Assembly: GCA_029257385.1 (NCBI GenBank)
Contig: JARIBS010000050.1
Location: 1-58,348, forward strand
Length of the DNA stretch: 58,348 nt
Origin: Thiorhodococcus sp.
GTDB lineage: Bacteria > Pseudomonadota > Gammaproteobacteria > Chromatiales > Chromatiaceae
Reading direction: 5' to 3'
The position numbers and the translations under genes were made by a program. The notes under the pieces were generated by a model. The model had not been told where the DNA came from, did not search any database, and saw only the letters and a list, made by a program, of their open reading frames with translations. Position 1 is the stretch's first letter; the number at the start of each line of letters is the position of its first letter. Positions 33,996 to 42,239 of the stretch are shown one piece after another.

Positions 33996-35095
33996 CTGGC
34001 CAAATCCCGGGATCGCTCCAGACACACCTCTCGATACACGTCGAGATTGCCTTCCACCATCGCATTGATGGAGAACTCACGGGCCATGAGTGTCTGGCCG
34101 CCCTGCCCCAGTGCGCGTCTGCGCTCCGGGTCGGCGAGCAACGCGCCGATCGCCTCACGTAGCGCTGCGACATCGCCGGGCGGCACCAGCAGGCCGTTCT
34201 CGCCGTCGCGCACCGCCTCAGGGATTCCCCCGACGCGGCTGGCGACGATCGGCACCCCGGCGCTGGCGGCTTGCAGCAAGGAGACGCCAAGCCCTTCCAT
34301 CAGCGCCGGGTGCACGACCAGATCGAGACAGGGCAGAATTTCGGCGAGATCTTCGCGAAAACCAGCAAGCCGGATGTGCCCATTCAGTCCAGCCTCGTCG
34401 ATCTGGCGTCTCAGCGCAGCGTCCAGAGCGCCCTGTCCAAACAAGCGGATATGCAGATTCGGATGCGCGGCGATCAGCTCGGGCGCGGCATCAATGAGCA
34501 ACCGATGTCCCTTGCGCGCGATCAACTGGGCGATGACCCCGATCAGCAGCGCGCCGTCGGGCACCTCCAGCCGCTTGCAGATCGCGCGCCGGTCACAGTC
34601 CTGCGCATAGCGCTCGAAGTCGACCGCGCTGCGCACCACCCGCAGCTTCGCGGGCGGCAGCCCTTCGGCGAGCAGCACCCGGCCGATGCCCTCAGAGATG
34701 GCGATGACCCGGTCGTGCAGCCGGTATTTGAGCGCGACCTGCCAGCGCGGCTCGGGGTTGTCGACCCGGCGAGTGTGGATCACCGCCACACCGGCAAGCC
34801 GCGCGGCCAGCCCACCCATGACATCGGCCCCGATCCGGCTGTGCAGGTGCACCAGATCCGGGCGCGTGTGTCGGATCAACCGCCGCAGCCGCACCGCCAT
34901 CAACAGATCCGCATCGCCGTGCATCGGCATGCCGTACACCTCGGCGACTGGCCGCGCGGCCTCGCCCAGGGCGCAGCCGCGCGGACAGGCGAGCAGATTG
35001 TCGTGGCCCCGAGCGGCGAGTCCACGCAGCAGATGCAGCACCTGAAAGGCGCCGCCATAGAGGTTGCGCCCGCCCTCGACATGCAGGATTTTCAT
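33992..35095 (-). CDS. GT4-type glycosyltransferase
   Basis: A 367-aa GT4 enzyme. The acceptor half opens MKILHVEGGRNLYGGAFQVLHLLRG in short form, and LVHLHSRIGADVMGGLAARL follows. The donor half has IGVIAQLIARKGHRLLIDAAPEL, LFGQGALDAALRRQ and MEGLGVSLLQAASAGVPIVAS with the catalytic Glu region. It overlaps both neighbours by 4 bp. The frame extends to 35200, but ATG 35095 is coupled to the upstream stop and fits the family start. Likely role: lipopolysaccharide or O-antigen sugar transfer. Confidence 0.9.
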   Translation of the reverse strand: MKILHVEGGRNLYGGAFQVLHLLRGLAARGHDNLLACPRGCALGEAARPVAEVYGMPMHGDADLLMAVRLRRLIRHTRPDLVHLHSRIGADVMGGLAARLAGVAVIHTRRVDNPEPRWQVALKYRLHDRVIAISEGIGRVLLAEGLPPAKLRVVRSAVDFERYAQDCDRRAICKRLEVPDGALLIGVIAQLIARKGHRLLIDAAPELIAAHPNLHIRLFGQGALDAALRRQIDEAGLNGHIRLAGFREDLAEILPCLDLVVHPALMEGLGVSLLQAASAGVPIVASRVGGIPEAVRDGENGLLVPPGDVAALREAIGALLADPERRRALGQGGQTLMAREFSINAMVEGNLDVYREVCLERSRDLAR

Positions 35096-36126
35096 GCGCG
35101 CAGCACCTCTCGGGCGTGGCTGATGACTTCTTCGGTCTCGATCAACCGCATGCAGTCGAAACGACCGTTGCAGGTCGGGCGGCGCTTGCAGGGCGAGCAC
35201 GGCAGCGGATGATAGAGCACGCGGGCATTGGCGCGAGTGGTGTCGAGATAGGGACAGGTCGAGCCGAACAGCAGCAGACTCGGTGTATCAAACGCAATCC
35301 CCATGTGTCCCAGCCCAGTATCCACCGCCACCAGCAGGCTCGCGCGCTCGATCAGGGCTGCGGCCTCGGTGAGACTGGTCTGACCGGTGACATCGACCAG
35401 CGGGCCATCGACTGCATCGCTAATCCGGCTCGCCGCCGCGCGGTCGCCCGGCCCGCCGAGCAGGACCGGAATCAGCCCAAGCTCATCGCGGATACGTCGT
35501 GCGAGCGCACTCCAGCGGTCCTCGATCCAATGTTTCTGGGGCCGGGTCGTGAAGGGACAGAGCACCGCATAGCCGCCGCCCAGCCCTTCGCGCCGGATGA
35601 TGCCCTCGACGAAGACCGTCTCCGCCTCGCCATAATGGATCGCCATCGCGAAGTCGTCCGTCGGCAGTCCGAGCGATTGGGCGAGATAGAGATATTCCGA
35701 GCCGATGCGCCGGGCGTCGCCACCGCGCTCCAAGCGGCGCGTCATGAGCCACTGGCTCCCCTCGCGCGAGCCAAGTCCGATACGCTCGCGCGCACTAGAA
35801 AGCCACGCCAACACACCGCTCTTGAGCAGCCCTTGCAGATCCAGCGCCAGATCGAAGTCGTGCGCGCGCAGGGTCGCCCGTAGCGCGCGCACTTCACGCA
35901 GGAGTTGGCGGTAGCGCCGCTCGCGCCACAGCCGCTGCCAATGGCGCAGCGGACAGACGATCACCGCGTCCAGATCGGGGTGCTGATCGAGCAGCGCGGC
36001 ACACTCCGGCTGGACCAGCCAGGCGATGCGCGCCTCAGGCCACTGGCGGCGTAATGCGCAAATCAGCGGCGAGGCGAAGACGATGTCGCCGATAGCGCTC
36101 AGTCTGACCAGGAGGATGGATTGCAT
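35092..36126 (-). CDS. lipopolysaccharide heptosyltransferase family protein (GT9)
   Basis: A 344-aa GT9 enzyme of the WaaC/WaaF/WaaQ type, transferring heptose or a related sugar to the lipid A-Kdo core. Marks are ILLVRLSAIGDIVFASPLICAL at the N-terminus, CPFTTRPQKHWIEDRWSALA in the donor-binding domain and LVAVDTGLGHMGIAFDTPSLLLFGST. The C-terminus has CSPCKRRPTCNGRFDCM, a Cys-rich tail seen in many of these proteins. ATG 36126 is used; the more upstream frame is Arg-rich and non-homologous. It is divergent from the ligase gene. Confidence 0.92.
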   Translation of the reverse strand: MQSILLVRLSAIGDIVFASPLICALRRQWPEARIAWLVQPECAALLDQHPDLDAVIVCPLRHWQRLWRERRYRQLLREVRALRATLRAHDFDLALDLQGLLKSGVLAWLSSARERIGLGSREGSQWLMTRRLERGGDARRIGSEYLYLAQSLGLPTDDFAMAIHYGEAETVFVEGIIRREGLGGGYAVLCPFTTRPQKHWIEDRWSALARRIRDELGLIPVLLGGPGDRAAASRISDAVDGPLVDVTGQTSLTEAAALIERASLLVAVDTGLGHMGIAFDTPSLLLFGSTCPYLDTTRANARVLYHPLPCSPCKRRPTCNGRFDCMRLIETEEVISHAREVLRA

Positions 36127-36265
36127 GAGATGGCCGTTTGAGATGCACAGCCGCATGATCGCGGTGCGCGGCATGGTAGCATCCCAAACGGTTTCTGATT
36201 CCAGGGCGCGCTGGAGCGCGTCCGCCGACCATCCACCCGGCAGATCGCCCGAGGAAGACCTGGCA

Positions 36266-37600
36266 GTGCTCTCGAACTTGCGAACCCGTCTCGACGCCAA
36301 ACCCCTGATCGCCGCGCTTGCGCCGCTCCTGCTCGCGCTCGCTACGGCCACGGTGACGGTCGCCTATTACGAAGTCCATGGTCCGACCCTGCATACGCTG
36401 ATGCTGCTCAGCCTGGTGTGGCTCTATCTACAGTCGCGGCGGGGAGCGCCACTGGCGATCGATCGGCTGACTTATGTCCTGAGCGGTATTTTTCTTTTCT
36501 ACACCCTCATCGCCATCCTTTCGGCCGGACGCACCGGGTTCAACACCGATGCACTCGATCGACTGGAACACTTCAGTTATTTCTTGGCGGGCGTCTTTCT
36601 GATTCCTTTTCTGGTGGCAATCCGGGTCCGCCCGGTCTGGTTCTGGCCCGCCATCGCGCTGACCGCGCTGTTCTCGGGTCTCTACGCATTCTGGGAGATG
36701 CAGTTCTTGAGCGCTGCATTCGAGCGCACTTATGGCATCGACTACCGGGCCGCTGGCAGCAAGGGCAAGCAGATTCCTTTTGGTGACATCGCCGCCCTAG
36801 CGGCGGTCCTGAGCGCGCTCGGGGCCTGTGTCATGTTCGACTCACGACGGCTCTGGTCGGTGTTGTTGTTCGGCGCGGCCATCTTCGGGCTCTATGCCAG
36901 CATCGCATCCGGCACCCGGGGCGCTTGGCTGGTCTTTCCAACCGCGCTTGTGGTCATCGGCGTCTATCTGCTTAGGCAGTACCCAACGCATCGCCGAGGC
37001 ATTTTCATCGCACTGACGGCCTTGCTGGTGGTCGGCGGCTTAGGGGTGTTGCAGTCGGAGCAGATCCGCACCCGCATCGCGGTGGCGGTCAGTGAGGCGC
37101 GCAGCTATTCGCCTGGGGTGGTGGTGCGCTCGGGCGATGCGCTGGGCGAGCGCTTTGAGATGTGGCGCGCGGCCCGGATGGCCTATCAGGAGCATCCCTG
37201 GCTCGGCATCGGCGTCGGCCAGTTGAACGCTTACTTTAAGCAGGCCGCTGACCATCAGCTGATCTCTCCCGCCATCATCGCCTTCAACAATAGCGAAGGA
37301 CACACCCACGCGCATAACGATTACATCCATGCCCTGGCCACGCGCGGTCTGCTCGGTCTAACCTCGCTGCTGCTGCTCTATCTGGTGCCGCTGGGCGTCT
37401 TCGCACGGACCGCCATCACCGGGACTGGGGCCGAGCAGCGCGCGCTGGGATATGCCGGTATCCTCACCATGCTCGCCTACATGCAGTTCTCACTGACCGA
37501 CTCCATCCTGCTGATGCGTATCACCGCCGGGTTCTTCGTCCTGCTCTGCTGCTGGCTGCTGGCGTTGTGTCTGAGCCAGACGGAGACAACATCGCCATGA
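36266..37600 (+). CDS. O-antigen ligase/polymerase family membrane protein
   Basis: A 444-aa protein with about 11-12 membrane helices and the Wzy_C (O-antigen ligase) region: SIASGTRGAWLVFPTALVVI, then a periplasmic loop with EMWRAARMAYQEHPWLGIGVGQ and HTHAHNDYIHALATRGLLGL. This HN-containing H-x-x-x-H loop is typical of WaaL-type ligases. GTG 36266 is preceded by GAGGAA nine bases away, so it is preferred to more upstream in-frame codons that would overlap the heptosyltransferase gene. It overlaps the capsule-type gene by 4 bp. Confidence 0.88.
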   Translation: MLSNLRTRLDAKPLIAALAPLLLALATATVTVAYYEVHGPTLHTLMLLSLVWLYLQSRRGAPLAIDRLTYVLSGIFLFYTLIAILSAGRTGFNTDALDRLEHFSYFLAGVFLIPFLVAIRVRPVWFWPAIALTALFSGLYAFWEMQFLSAAFERTYGIDYRAAGSKGKQIPFGDIAALAAVLSALGACVMFDSRRLWSVLLFGAAIFGLYASIASGTRGAWLVFPTALVVIGVYLLRQYPTHRRGIFIALTALLVVGGLGVLQSEQIRTRIAVAVSEARSYSPGVVVRSGDALGERFEMWRAARMAYQEHPWLGIGVGQLNAYFKQAADHQLISPAIIAFNNSEGHTHAHNDYIHALATRGLLGLTSLLLLYLVPLGVFARTAITGTGAEQRALGYAGILTMLAYMQFSLTDSILLMRITAGFFVLLCCWLLALCLSQTETTSP

Positions 37601-38937
37601 GCGCCCGACCCGTCGCCTTCATCGATCCGGGGCCGAACCTGGCCCAGTTCCTCGCCGCCGTCGGCGAGCGGCTCGCGCCCGGCTACCGGCCGGTGTTTTT
37701 CTCGCCTCGGGTAAAAAGCCGCAGTCTGTTGCGACGGCTGGGACAGGAGGTTCATCCCGAGCGCCGCACCGGCAAGGCGTCCGGCTGGCCCGATCAGGTC
37801 CAGATCGACACCGGTCAGCTCATCGCCCGTCTGCGAAAATCATCAGACCAGGTGCTTGCGTGGCAGCATGCCCCTGCCTTTTGCTGGCTGGTGAGCGAGC
37901 TTGACGCCTTTCTCGAGCGCGTCCAACCGGCGGGAATCTTCCTTTGGAACGGCTCTGGGCTGGCTGCGGCGATCACCGAGCAGCTCGCCAGGGCGCGCGG
38001 CATCGCGCTGATGTTTGCTGAGAACGGCTATCTGCCAAACACGCTCCAGCTCGACCCGGTGGGCGTCAACGCCTTCGCCGCGACCGGCCGCGACCTCGGC
38101 CTCGAGGAGATCCGCGCCCTGCACTATTCCGACGCCCAGATCCGGGAGTTCGACGCGCTCCTGAGCGCCTACCGGGCGGGCCGCAAGCCCCGGTACGCCC
38201 CCGCGCGAGGCGGGCGGGTGCGGCCCTCGCCACTGGCCTATCTGATACAAGCCTGGGACGACTGGCGCGAGCGCGACCCTTCGATCCAGGCCAATCAGTT
38301 GATTCCGCGCGCCATCCCGATCCTGCCCGAGCGCTTCGTGTTCTTCCCGCTCCAGGTCAGGAGCGACAGCCAGCTCACCATCCATTCAATGATCTACGCC
38401 AACCGGCTCGACGCAGCAATCGCGGATTTGGATCGGGCGCTGCGAGCAGTCGATCCCGAGATAAAACTGGTGGTCAAGCTCCATCCAGCCGATCTCAACA
38501 AAACCGACTATGACCCCGTAGCGCGGCGTTTCCCGCACCTGATCTGGGTCGGCGGCGGTGATGTGCGCACCATCCTCCAGCGCGCCGCCTGTGTGGTCAC
38601 CGTCAACTCCACCGTCGGCATTGAGGGCATGGTCTTCGGCAAGCCGATCGTCACCCTGGGCAACAACTTCTATGTCCGCGAGGGGCTGGTCCATCCGGTG
38701 CGCGACCCAACCGAGCTGGCCGGGCGTTTGAGAGCGGCGCTCGGCACACCGCCAGACACCGAGCTGATCACACAATATCTGCGCTATCTCTATTTCCACG
38801 CCTTCGTGCGCGCGCACTGGCGCAACTACTCAGAGGCATCGCTTAACAATCTGGCGGAGCGGATCATCGCGATCATGGAGCGCGGCGGTTCGGTCGAGCC
38901 ATTCCCATCACCCGAACCGACCGGGGTAGTGCCCTGA
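37597..38937 (+). CDS. capsule polysaccharide biosynthesis (KpsC/KpsS-like) protein
   Basis: A 446-aa cytoplasmic protein resembling the Capsule_synth (KpsC/KpsS, Kdo transferase) family. It has FLWNGSGLAAAITEQLARARGIALMFAENGYLPNTLQLDP, RFVFFPLQVRSDSQLTIHS, LVVKLHPAD and the donor-site ACVVTVNSTVGIEGMVFGKPIV in successive segments. ATG 37597 overlaps the ligase stop. The final codons GVVP and the TGA stop are formed by the terminal repeat of an IS1-type fragment (38925 onward), so the natural C-terminus has probably been altered. Confidence 0.85.
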   Translation: MSARPVAFIDPGPNLAQFLAAVGERLAPGYRPVFFSPRVKSRSLLRRLGQEVHPERRTGKASGWPDQVQIDTGQLIARLRKSSDQVLAWQHAPAFCWLVSELDAFLERVQPAGIFLWNGSGLAAAITEQLARARGIALMFAENGYLPNTLQLDPVGVNAFAATGRDLGLEEIRALHYSDAQIREFDALLSAYRAGRKPRYAPARGGRVRPSPLAYLIQAWDDWRERDPSIQANQLIPRAIPILPERFVFFPLQVRSDSQLTIHSMIYANRLDAAIADLDRALRAVDPEIKLVVKLHPADLNKTDYDPVARRFPHLIWVGGGDVRTILQRAACVVTVNSTVGIEGMVFGKPIVTLGNNFYVREGLVHPVRDPTELAGRLRAALGTPPDTELITQYLRYLYFHAFVRAHWRNYSEASLNNLAERIIAIMERGGSVEPFPSPEPTGVVP

Positions 38938-39015
38938 TTCATAGGACGGCAGTACTTTAAAAGTTTTGATTGACTGGAAGCGAAGCATTGTAATGATGGA
39001 TAAAGTACCAAATCG

Positions 39016-39108
39016 GGTAGTGCCCCGATCTATATGATGACTTCTGGCTTAAAGCATTGATTAGATAGATTTAAATTGTCGCGCCGTCATGCAGAAAAGG
39101 GCACTACC
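39016..39108 (+). mobile_element. 93-bp MITE (copy A)
   Basis: Bounded by GGTAGTGCCC and GGGCACTACC. It is the same length as, and an inverted near-copy of, the element at 23996-24088. It contains TTGATTAGATAG and GTCGCGCCGTCATGCAG. Non-coding. It lies within the IS1-like remnant. Confidence 0.82.
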
Positions 39109-39217
39109 TGAGAACGAACTTACGACCGCAGACTAAGCAACGATACATCTGCTTTTCAAGCGTATTGAAACCATTTTTAACAAGTTTTTTGGAATAGCAA
39201 TCTGGGCAGTTCAACAT
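39104..39217 (-). pseudogene. InsA N-terminal zinc ribbon of an IS1-family transposase (truncated)
   Basis: A 37-codon frame starting at ATG 39217 with two CxxC pairs (LNCPDCYSKKLVKNG and YRCLVCGRKFV), as in the zinc ribbon that opens IS1 InsA. The reading stops at 39104 inside the terminal repeat of the inserted MITE, so the helix-turn-helix and catalytic parts are gone. Confidence 0.7.
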
Positions 39218-39297
39218 TTGCGAGCAATTCCTTATCAAAAAATACAGGTCCGTTGATTTTAAATGAAACGAAATATCCTATCAACTGGGGCACTACC

Positions 39298-39367
39298 GAT
39301 TTCTGGTTTAAAGCATTGATTAGATAGGTGTAAATTGTCGCGCCGTCATGCAGAAAAGGGCACTACC
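39298..39367 (+). mobile_element. truncated MITE (copy B)
   Basis: From GATTTCTGG at 39298 the sequence matches copy A (39039 onward) to the closing GGGCACTACC at 39367. The first 23 bases, including one terminal repeat, are missing and are replaced directly by the end of the IS1-like remnant at 39297. Confidence 0.75.
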
Positions 39368-39415
39368 CTGGCCGCAAATACGGTTGTTAGAGTACCTACC
39401 AATTTGGAGGATTTT

Positions 39416-40021
39416 ATGAGCGTTAAAAACACTATTAACAACTACGGCTCTATAGCAAAGTGGTTGCATTGGGGGACGGCTATTCTTTTTTTAGGTTCTT
39501 ATGTTAGCGTTTACTATCGACACTGGTTTACAGAAGATAATACACCTGAGAATTGGGTTGCCATTCAGCTCCACTTATCAATAGGGGTTACAATAGCCGT
39601 TATTGTGGCGCTTCGCATTATTTGGCGTATTTCCAACCGTATGCCAGATATGGAACAAGGCACCAAACTGGAGCACCTAGCAGCTCATGCAGGTCATTAT
39701 TCTTTATATGCCATCATGATAATCATGCCTATCACTGGGTATATAGGTACTGGAGTAAATACAGAATTTTTTTTCATGTTCGATATTCCGAAATTCGAAA
39801 GTACACTGTTATTCGAATATTTAGTTATTGACGAGATGGGTATTACGTTTAAAGAATTTGAAGAGCCGATAGACTTCATCCATAAAAAAATATTAGGTGC
39901 ATGGCTAGTTTGGATTCTAATATTGGGCCACGTTTTAGCTGCCTTGTATCATCACTTTATAAAAAAAGACAGAACACTATACAAAATGACTACAGACAAA
40001 AACTCAACAACCACCAGCTAA
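39416..40021 (+). CDS. cytochrome b561 family protein
   Basis: A 201-aa inner-membrane di-haem cytochrome b of the YodB/CybB type. Four helices carry the likely haem ligands: His in IAKWLHWGTAILFL, His in VAIQLHLSIGVTIAVIVAL, His in LAAHAGHYSLYAIMIIMPITGY and His in WILILGHVLAALYHHFIKKD. A charged loop (FDIPKFESTLLFEYLVIDEM) separates helices 3 and 4. ATG 39416 follows a strong GGAGG. Codon use is strikingly AT-rich against all genes around it, so recent transfer is likely. It may pass electrons between quinol and an unknown partner. Confidence 0.92.
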   Translation: MSVKNTINNYGSIAKWLHWGTAILFLGSYVSVYYRHWFTEDNTPENWVAIQLHLSIGVTIAVIVALRIIWRISNRMPDMEQGTKLEHLAAHAGHYSLYAIMIIMPITGYIGTGVNTEFFFMFDIPKFESTLLFEYLVIDEMGITFKEFEEPIDFIHKKILGAWLVWILILGHVLAALYHHFIKKDRTLYKMTTDKNSTTTS

Positions 40022-40045
40022 ATCTGGTGATTGTTAATTAAAAAA
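40012..40045 (+). terminator. possible intrinsic terminator after cytochrome b561
   Basis: CACCAG (40012-40017) and CTGGTG (40024-40029) form a six-pair stem with a six-base loop spanning the stop codon, followed by the AT-rich ATTGTTAATTAAAA. The stem is short and the T-run poor, so it may only attenuate. Confidence 0.4.
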
Positions 40046-40061
40046 ATAGGGAGACTAGAAC

Positions 40062-41810
40062 ATAGATACCGAACTACTTCATACCTTTGTCTACCTATTG
40101 GCGGCAGTGATAGCCGTGCCTATCGCCAGACGTCTGGGTTTGGGTTCGGTGCTTGGCTATTTGCTGGCAGGCGTTGTTATTGGCCCTCTGACCGGTTTTG
40201 CTGGTGCTGAAGCTGCGGAAATACAGCGATTTGCAGAGTTCGGTGTCGTCATGATGTTGTTTATCGTGGGACTGAAACTCAAGCCAAACGTTTTGTGGTC
40301 GATGCGGGGTCAACTGCTTGGGCTGGGTGGTCTGCAGATGTTGCTTACCATAGCCGTCATTACAGGAGCGGGAATAGCGTTAGGGTTGAGTTGGCAGTTG
40401 TCTATAGCGGTGTCATTTGTGTTCTCAGTCTCGTCCACAGCTATTGTTTTACATACCCTGGGTGAGAAAAATCTGTTGAAAAGGCCCGGAGGTCAGGCCA
40501 GTTTTTCAGTGCTTCTCACACAGGATATCGCAGTCATTCCGCTACTTGCGATTGTTCCGCTGTTGGCCATACCAGAGCTTGCGGCCCTGGGTGCAACTGG
40601 TGCCGCCAGTGTTGTTGGTGGCGAAATTGCGTCAGCCCCGCAGCAGGTTAGTTCTAGCTACCTGGCGCAATTGGCAGGCTGGCAAAAAGCACTTGAAATA
40701 TTGGTTGCGGTTGCGATTGTCGTCATTGGCGGACACTATTTATCGCGCCCGCTCTTTCGCTACATTGCGTCTACCGGGCTGCGTGAGATGTTTATCGCTA
40801 CGGCCTTGCTCCTTGTGGTCGGCATTGCGCTGCTGATGACATCAGTGGGGCTCTCACCCGCATTGGGTACATTCCTGGCTGGAGTCGTCCTTGCTACCAG
40901 TGAATATCGGTATGAGCTGGAGAGTGACATCGAACCTTTTGAGGAATTACTGCTCGGCTTATTCTTTATCACAGTCGGTGCGGGTATGGACTTTGAAGTA
41001 CTTGGCCAGCAATGGCTACTGGTCATTGGGCTGACACTGAGCGTGATGGCACTCAAGGCGCTGATACTTTTTCTGCTGGCCGTCATGTTCGGGCTCAAGG
41101 GCGCTGATCGCTGGCTTTTTTTTCTCGGGCTGGCGCAGGTCGGTGAGTTTGGATTCGTACTGATTTCTTTTAGTCTTAAGTCATCCGTCATGACTGAAGA
41201 CATATCGCGGATATTATTACTGGTTGTGGCCTTGTCGATGCTGCTCACGCCGCTCTTTTTCATCTTTTTTGAAAAAATTGTAAAACCAAGATACAGGCAG
41301 ACACAGATACGTGAAGATGATGAGGTCACCGAGCAGGGGGTGGCCATCATCGCAGGTCACGGCCGGTTCGGAACAGTTATCAACCGCATGCTGGTATCTA
41401 ACGGCTTCAAGACCGTGGTTCTGGACCGGCGCGAAGATGTGATAAGCAAAATGCATGCGCTCAACGTCAAGAGTTTTTTCGGTGACGCTACACATCCTGA
41501 TCTATTACAGGCAGCGGGGTTACCCGAGGCCAAGTTACTCGTGGTGGCCATTGATGAGCCGGAACAGGCACTCAATCTGATTGCGTATGTACGCCGCGAA
41601 AGACCTGATATCCATATCATTGCAAGGGCCTATGACCACGGGCACTTATACGAGCTTTATCAGTCGGGTGCTGACGACATTGTTCGTGAAACAGTTGAAA
41701 GTGCATTGCGCTCAGGCCGATATGCTCTGAAGGCTTTGGGGTTTACAGAGCAACAAGCGCAGGATGCTGCCACAGAATACTTCTCCAAAGACATTGAAGG
41801 CGTGCGTTAG
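40062..41810 (+). CDS. CPA2 family K+/H+ antiporter (KefB/KefC-like) with an apparent ATA start
   Basis: About 582 aa: 12-13 membrane helices of the Na+/H+-exchanger fold (ARRLGLGSVLGYLLAGVVIGP, FAEFGVVMMLFIVGLKLKP, LFFITVGAGMDFEVLGQQW), then a TrkA-N/RCK domain (VAIIAGHGRFGTVINRMLVSNGF, LNVKSFFGDATHPDLLQAAGL). It should exchange K+ or Na+ for protons under nucleotide control. Homology and ribosome-binding site (GGGAGA, ending about 8 bases upstream) point to the codon at 40062, which is ATA (I/M-DTELLHTFVYLLAAVIAVP). The first standard start codon, TTG 40098, would cut helix 1. An in-frame stop lies at 40056. Either ATA is used or the start was mutated. Confidence 0.85.
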   Translation: MDTELLHTFVYLLAAVIAVPIARRLGLGSVLGYLLAGVVIGPLTGFAGAEAAEIQRFAEFGVVMMLFIVGLKLKPNVLWSMRGQLLGLGGLQMLLTIAVITGAGIALGLSWQLSIAVSFVFSVSSTAIVLHTLGEKNLLKRPGGQASFSVLLTQDIAVIPLLAIVPLLAIPELAALGATGAASVVGGEIASAPQQVSSSYLAQLAGWQKALEILVAVAIVVIGGHYLSRPLFRYIASTGLREMFIATALLLVVGIALLMTSVGLSPALGTFLAGVVLATSEYRYELESDIEPFEELLLGLFFITVGAGMDFEVLGQQWLLVIGLTLSVMALKALILFLLAVMFGLKGADRWLFFLGLAQVGEFGFVLISFSLKSSVMTEDISRILLLVVALSMLLTPLFFIFFEKIVKPRYRQTQIREDDEVTEQGVAIIAGHGRFGTVINRMLVSNGFKTVVLDRREDVISKMHALNVKSFFGDATHPDLLQAAGLPEAKLLVVAIDEPEQALNLIAYVRRERPDIHIIARAYDHGHLYELYQSGADDIVRETVESALRSGRYALKALGFTEQQAQDAATEYFSKDIEGVR

Positions 41811-42239
41811 CTGGCTGTGCTTAAGGCCGGGATCCGACACAGCCGGAATGGCACAAGTCCCGCTGCTCTCAGAGTGTGCGCGCTGGTTCAATGATCTGAG
41901 TGGGAGCGTCTTCGCCGGTCACCATCAGCCGCTGCGCACAGCATAATTGGACTCGGTCGCGGATACTTTCTATATGTCGCACAGAGCCACAAGCGCACAG
42001 GCAATAATCGCCTAACAAGGCGCTCGCGCCAGGAGACTTCTATAACGCGCGGGCATTCGCCTCCTGCCCGCCACTCGCGACGGCCACCGTCGTTTACAGG
42101 TTGATGGCCATTTGGCCCCGCTGTACTCTCAATGTCTTATCGCAACCTGAAACCGTCCTTGATCCCGGCCATTGACCACCTCGCCGTGCTCAACCGGAAC
42201 AATTTCATCGCTTCAACCCATCAGCCCAAGAGATCACCC
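41811..42239. other. intergenic region at the right edge of the AT-rich island
   Basis: About 430 bp without a supported gene. A GGCTGTG/CACAGCC stem with an 18-base loop (41813-41844) follows the antiporter stop and could end its transcript. GCCTAACAAGGCGC near 42010 is noted but has no partner repeat. The transketolase frame is open from 42132, but that part has no homology, so it is treated as leader sequence. Confidence 0.45.

Larger units (their letters stand above)
38925..39297 (-). mobile_element. IS1-family remnant with internal deletion and inserted MITE
   Basis: Outer ends are GGTAGTGCCC (38925-38934) and GGGGCACTACC (ending 39297). Read on the minus strand from 39297, the order is a terminal repeat (GGTAGTGCCCCAGTTGATAG), an InsA-like zinc ribbon (39104-39217), a 93-bp MITE (39016-39108), a stretch that translates to YFIHHYNASLPVNQNF like an InsB C-terminus, and the other end. 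Most of the transposase is missing. IS1 family is inferred from GGTRRTGC-type ends and the InsA zinc ribbon. No target duplication was found. Confidence 0.7.

Noticed and set aside
42005-42030. Integron attC-like core GCCTAACAAGGCGC
   Set aside because: No matching GTTRRRY partner or foldable site nearby and no integrase or cassette array.
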